Below are positions 6,797 through 9,199 of a stretch of DNA of 9,199 bases, in pieces. The position numbers were made by a program, and so were the translations under genes. The notes beneath the pieces are model-generated. The model was not told the origin of the DNA. It ran no database searches and saw only the letters and a list, made by a program, of their open reading frames with translations. Source of the stretch: an uncultured Clostridia bacterium (GTDB lineage Bacteria > Bacillota > Clostridia > Oscillospirales > CAG-272); NCBI GenBank assembly GCA_904501765.1, contig CAJGCM010000083.1:1-9199 (forward strand), given 5' to 3'. How positions within the stretch are numbered: position 1 is the first letter of the stretch; the number at the start of each line of letters is the position of its first letter.

Positions 6797-7891
6797 ATGA
6801 AACTTGGTATCGTAGGACTTCCAAACGTTGGTAAGAGTACACTTTTCAATGCGCTGACCAACGCTGGTGCTGAGTCTGCAAATTATCCTTTCTGTACTAT
6901 TGACCCTAACGTAGGAGTTGTTCCTGTTCCGGACAAAAGACTTGACAAGTTAGCTGAAATGTACACCCCCGAAAAATATACGCCCGCAGTTATCGAATTC
7001 GTTGATATCGCAGGGCTCGTTAAGGGGGCAAGTAAGGGCGAGGGACTTGGAAACAAATTCCTTGGAAATATAAGAGAGGTTGATGCGATAGTTCACGTAG
7101 TTCGTTGCTTTGAAAACGACGATATTATTCACGTAGAAGGAAATATTGACCCTCTTCGCGACGTGGAAACTATTGATATTGAGCTTATTCTTTCCGACCT
7201 TGAAATAGTAGAAAGAGCTATCGACAGAACTACAAAAGCTGCAAGAGCTGACAAGAAGCTTCTTGAAAAGCTTGAGGTTTTGCAAAAGGTTAAAACCTGT
7301 CTTGAGTCGGGAAAATGCGCACGTTCACTCGACCTTACAGAAGACGAGGTTGCCTGGATTGAAGAATCAAGACTTCTTACATTAAAGCCTATTATTTACG
7401 TGGCAAACATCTCCGAGGACGAGGTAGCGGGAGAATACGAGGATAACGAAGGATACATAAAGCTTAAAGCTCACGCAGAGAGCGAGAAGAGCGAAATTAT
7501 AGCTGTCAGTGCTCAAATTGAAGCGGAGCTTGTTGAGCTTGACGGAGAAGAGAAAGAAAGCTTCCTCTCCGACCTTGGAATTACCGAAAGCGGTCTTGAC
7601 AAGCTTATTAAATCGAGCTATACGCTGCTCGGTCTTATAAGCTTCTTAACCGCAGGGCCTAAAGAGGTAAGAGCTTGGACTATCACAAAGGGAACCAAGG
7701 CTCCGGGCGCCGCAGGAAAAATTCACTCCGATTTTGAGCGTGGATTTATAAGAGCAGAGGTTGTTGCCTTTGACGACCTTGTTCGCGAGGGCGACAGAAA
7801 CAAAGTCAAGGAAAAGGGGCTTTTACGTAGCGAGGGTAAGGAATACGTTATGAAAGACGGTGACGTCGTAGAATTCCTCTTTAACGTATAA
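6797..7891 (+). CDS. ychF: YchF/OLA1-family redox-regulated ATPase
   Basis: This is a universally conserved P-loop protein of the Obg superfamily. The family binds ribosomes and, unusually, prefers ATP to GTP; it is linked to stress responses and translation. The 364 residues match the usual length. Visible motifs are the P-loop GLPNVGKST (7-15), the switch I region NYPFCTIDPN (29-38) and the switch II region DIAGLVKGASKGEGLGN (70-86). NISE (204-207) stands where true GTPases have NKxD; an NxxE motif here is the mark of the YchF ATP-binding subfamily. A helical domain lies at about 125-195. The C-terminal TGS domain is at about 280-362, including TAGPKEVRAWTI (285-296), GAAGKIHSDFERGFIRAEV (304-322) and the closing KDGDVVEFLFNV. 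It has its own promoter and ribosome binding site. Its stop overlaps the 3' end of the convergent comEC-like gene by 11 bp. There is no intergenic room for a terminator. Confidence 0.97.
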   Translation: MKLGIVGLPNVGKSTLFNALTNAGAESANYPFCTIDPNVGVVPVPDKRLDKLAEMYTPEKYTPAVIEFVDIAGLVKGASKGEGLGNKFLGNIREVDAIVHVVRCFENDDIIHVEGNIDPLRDVETIDIELILSDLEIVERAIDRTTKAARADKKLLEKLEVLQKVKTCLESGKCARSLDLTEDEVAWIEESRLLTLKPIIYVANISEDEVAGEYEDNEGYIKLKAHAESEKSEIIAVSAQIEAELVELDGEEKESFLSDLGITESGLDKLIKSSYTLLGLISFLTAGPKEVRAWTITKGTKAPGAAGKIHSDFERGFIRAEVVAFDDLVREGDRNKVKEKGLLRSEGKEYVMKDGDVVEFLFNV

Positions 7892-9199
7892 AATACAACG
7901 ACCTTTTATAAAATTCAATATTAACTCCTTCAGAGCGGCTCAAGGCTTCGTCTATGATTATGCTTTTATCATTGACGATTAAGGTTTTGAGTCGCTCTGC
8001 TTTATCGTCAATAATTACGCTTTTTGTGTAATTTCTACCGTACGAGCCAATTATTAAGCCATTACTTACAAACAACAGCTCCTCGGCATTTTCAGAATGC
8101 TCAAAGGCTCCTCTTGATACGTAAGAATATATGGCATCGTCTTTTCTGATTATGAAACCGCATACAAGAGCACCCTCTCCGTAGACCGAACGAAAGGCGG
8201 GAATCATTTTCATAACTCCGACAGTAAATCCGGTTTCTCCGTCGTAAAAACGAAGAGGTATCTGGAAATCTGCGCAAACATTATAGATTTCTTCTGCAAT
8301 AATAAATTCACGCTCGGTATCCGGCGTCGGCAAACGAACCTCGCTAACTTTTATTTTTGCGCAAAGCGCCGGTATAGATTCAAGAAGAGTATAGCTATAA
8401 CCCATAACTAAATAAGTATCAAGAGCGGAAACTCCGCTATTTTCAAGAAAAGCGACAGAATTATAAACATCACCTTCTCTGTAATCCGAAATTTCAATAA
8501 GCGTATTTTTTCCTCCGGAATTTATAAGAAGCCTATCGCCGTCATTTTCCGAGTAAAGAATGCTGTCCTCTGTTTTTATAAATTCGGTAAGCACTCCGGA
8601 CACTGTATATGTTATAAGTAAGCTCAACGTAATAACACCAATAAATATCCGCCGCTTTTCAATTTTGAACACAGCGAAGAATAAACACAACGCCGTGGTT
8701 ATTATCGCAAGAATTTTTACCGGAACATACTCAGAAGAATAATAGACAAAAGGAAGAGCAGAGATTCCGTCCGAAAACCACTCTATCACATTATAGAAAT
8801 ATATCAATCCACCACCAATCGGAGCTATGCCGCCGATGGCGAGAATAACAAGACCGAAATATATGTACCACTGCGTAAGAAAACCGAAGAAAAGTGTTGC
8901 GATTATAGACACGGTTGATATGCCGGAAAAGGTAAAAGCGCTTATAAGAGAGGTTGCAGCAACAGCAAAGACGGATACTATAACGCCCGACAAAAGACTT
9001 TTAAGCAGTTTGATAATGATGGGGGAGTTATCGTATTCACCAACCGACATTTCAGAATATATAAGTATTCCGAAGGTAGCGAAAACAGAAAGCCAAAGCC
9101 CGACATCAAGAACTGCATACGGCTCTAAAATAACTATTATCGAGGTGGCTATGGAAAGAGAGGTTATATTATCCTTGCAACCTGTGATAAGATACAGAA
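7881..9199 (-). CDS. ComEC/Rec2-family membrane protein with degenerate C-terminal metallo-beta-lactamase-like domain, 5'-truncated
   Basis: ComEC is the inner-membrane channel that brings single-stranded DNA into the cell during transformation. An internal ATG at 9050 begins MSVGEY, but the frame is open to the window edge and adds 49 residues. These include EPYAVLDVGLWLSVFATFG, which matches the DVGFQLS-type signature of the ComEC competence domain, so the real start is beyond 9199. Numbered from that internal Met, hydrophobic segments lie at about 15-39, 44-85, 111-128 and 135-154, with two more in the upstream part. The soluble tail (about 160-389) aligns by eye with the MBL-like domain (GDRLLINSGGKNTLIEI, then LENSGVSALDTYLVMGYSY), but the zinc motif HxHxDH is replaced by GYSYTL (217-222). 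The later GHHGS-like loop is also not kept. The family call is good; whether it still transports DNA is unknown. The stop is TAA, inside the end of ychF. Confidence 0.8.
   Translation of the reverse strand, partial: LYLITGCKDNITSLSIATSIIVILEPYAVLDVGLWLSVFATFGILIYSEMSVGEYDNSPIIIKLLKSLLSGVIVSVFAVAATSLISAFTFSGISTVSIIATLFFGFLTQWYIYFGLVILAIGGIAPIGGGLIYFYNVIEWFSDGISALPFVYYSSEYVPVKILAIITTALCLFFAVFKIEKRRIFIGVITLSLLITYTVSGVLTEFIKTEDSILYSENDGDRLLINSGGKNTLIEISDYREGDVYNSVAFLENSGVSALDTYLVMGYSYTLLESIPALCAKIKVSEVRLPTPDTEREFIIAEEIYNVCADFQIPLRFYDGETGFTVGVMKMIPAFRSVYGEGALVCGFIIRKDDAIYSYVSRGAFEHSENAEELLFVSNGLIIGSYGRNYTKSVIIDDKAERLKTLIVNDKSIIIDEALSRSEGVNIEFYKRSLYFIR
7931..7999. repeat. 13-bp inverted repeat inside the 3' end of the comEC-like gene
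   Basis: Bases 7931-7943 pair with 7987-7999 over 13 positions with one G-U, across a 43-nt spacer. The pairing can extend inward by about five weaker pairs. It lies 40 bp past the ychF stop, within the coding part of the convergent gene (residues about 351-355 and 370-374 of the internal-Met numbering). No strong T run follows on either strand, so it is not a standard terminator, though it could act as a 3' barrier for the ychF transcript. Confidence 0.4.

Noticed and set aside
9048..9050. ATG (reverse strand) as the start of the comEC-like gene
   Set aside because: The frame continues to the window edge with membrane segments and a DVGLWLS motif typical of the ComEC core, so the start lies outside the window.

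Overview
The window looks like ordinary chromosome from a low- to mid-GC Gram-positive anaerobe, most likely an uncultured member of the Clostridia (Bacillota). The basis is the M18 aminopeptidase type, the clostridial-style topoisomerase IV A subunit, AGGAG-type ribosome binding sites and a near-perfect sigma-A promoter. The genus cannot be named from this stretch. Base composition and codon use look even throughout, and I see no insertion sequence, phage gene, CRISPR array, tRNA or rRNA.

Layout. Positions 2-5742 hold four forward genes: an M18 metallo-aminopeptidase (5' end outside the window), prfA (release factor 1), a two-domain Sua5/TsaC enzyme for the t6A tRNA modification, and a ParC/GyrA-like type II topoisomerase A subunit. 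prfA and sua5 overlap in an ATGA, and sua5 and parC abut or overlap, so these three are probably translationally coupled. A long hairpin terminator (5780-5838) closes the unit. Converging on it is a reverse-strand OmpR/PhoB-type response regulator (5854-6546) with no histidine kinase beside it. Its promoter is TTGACA-17 bp-TATAAT, and GTTAA/TTAAC repeats cover its predicted start site and leader. The intergenic region 6547-6796 also carries a weaker forward promoter for ychF, a universally conserved P-loop ATPase. ychF converges on, and overlaps by 11 bp, a reverse-strand ComEC/Rec2-type membrane protein that runs off the right edge.

How the genes fit together. prfA, sua5 and ychF all concern translation: stop-codon release, ANN decoding through t6A, and a ribosome-associated ATPase. 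parC handles chromosome decatenation, and the response regulator is a stand-alone sensor output. No complete new system is visible.

The points most worth following are: (1) release factor 1 has Gln in place of the near-invariant His of the stop-codon recognition loop and PIT as its tripeptide, while none of the seven visible stops is TAG; (2) the ComEC C-terminal metallo-beta-lactamase-like domain has lost every metal ligand of its HxHxDH motif; (3) the response regulator has a compact, probably autoregulatory promoter; (4) prmC is absent next to prfA, and parE is absent next to parC.
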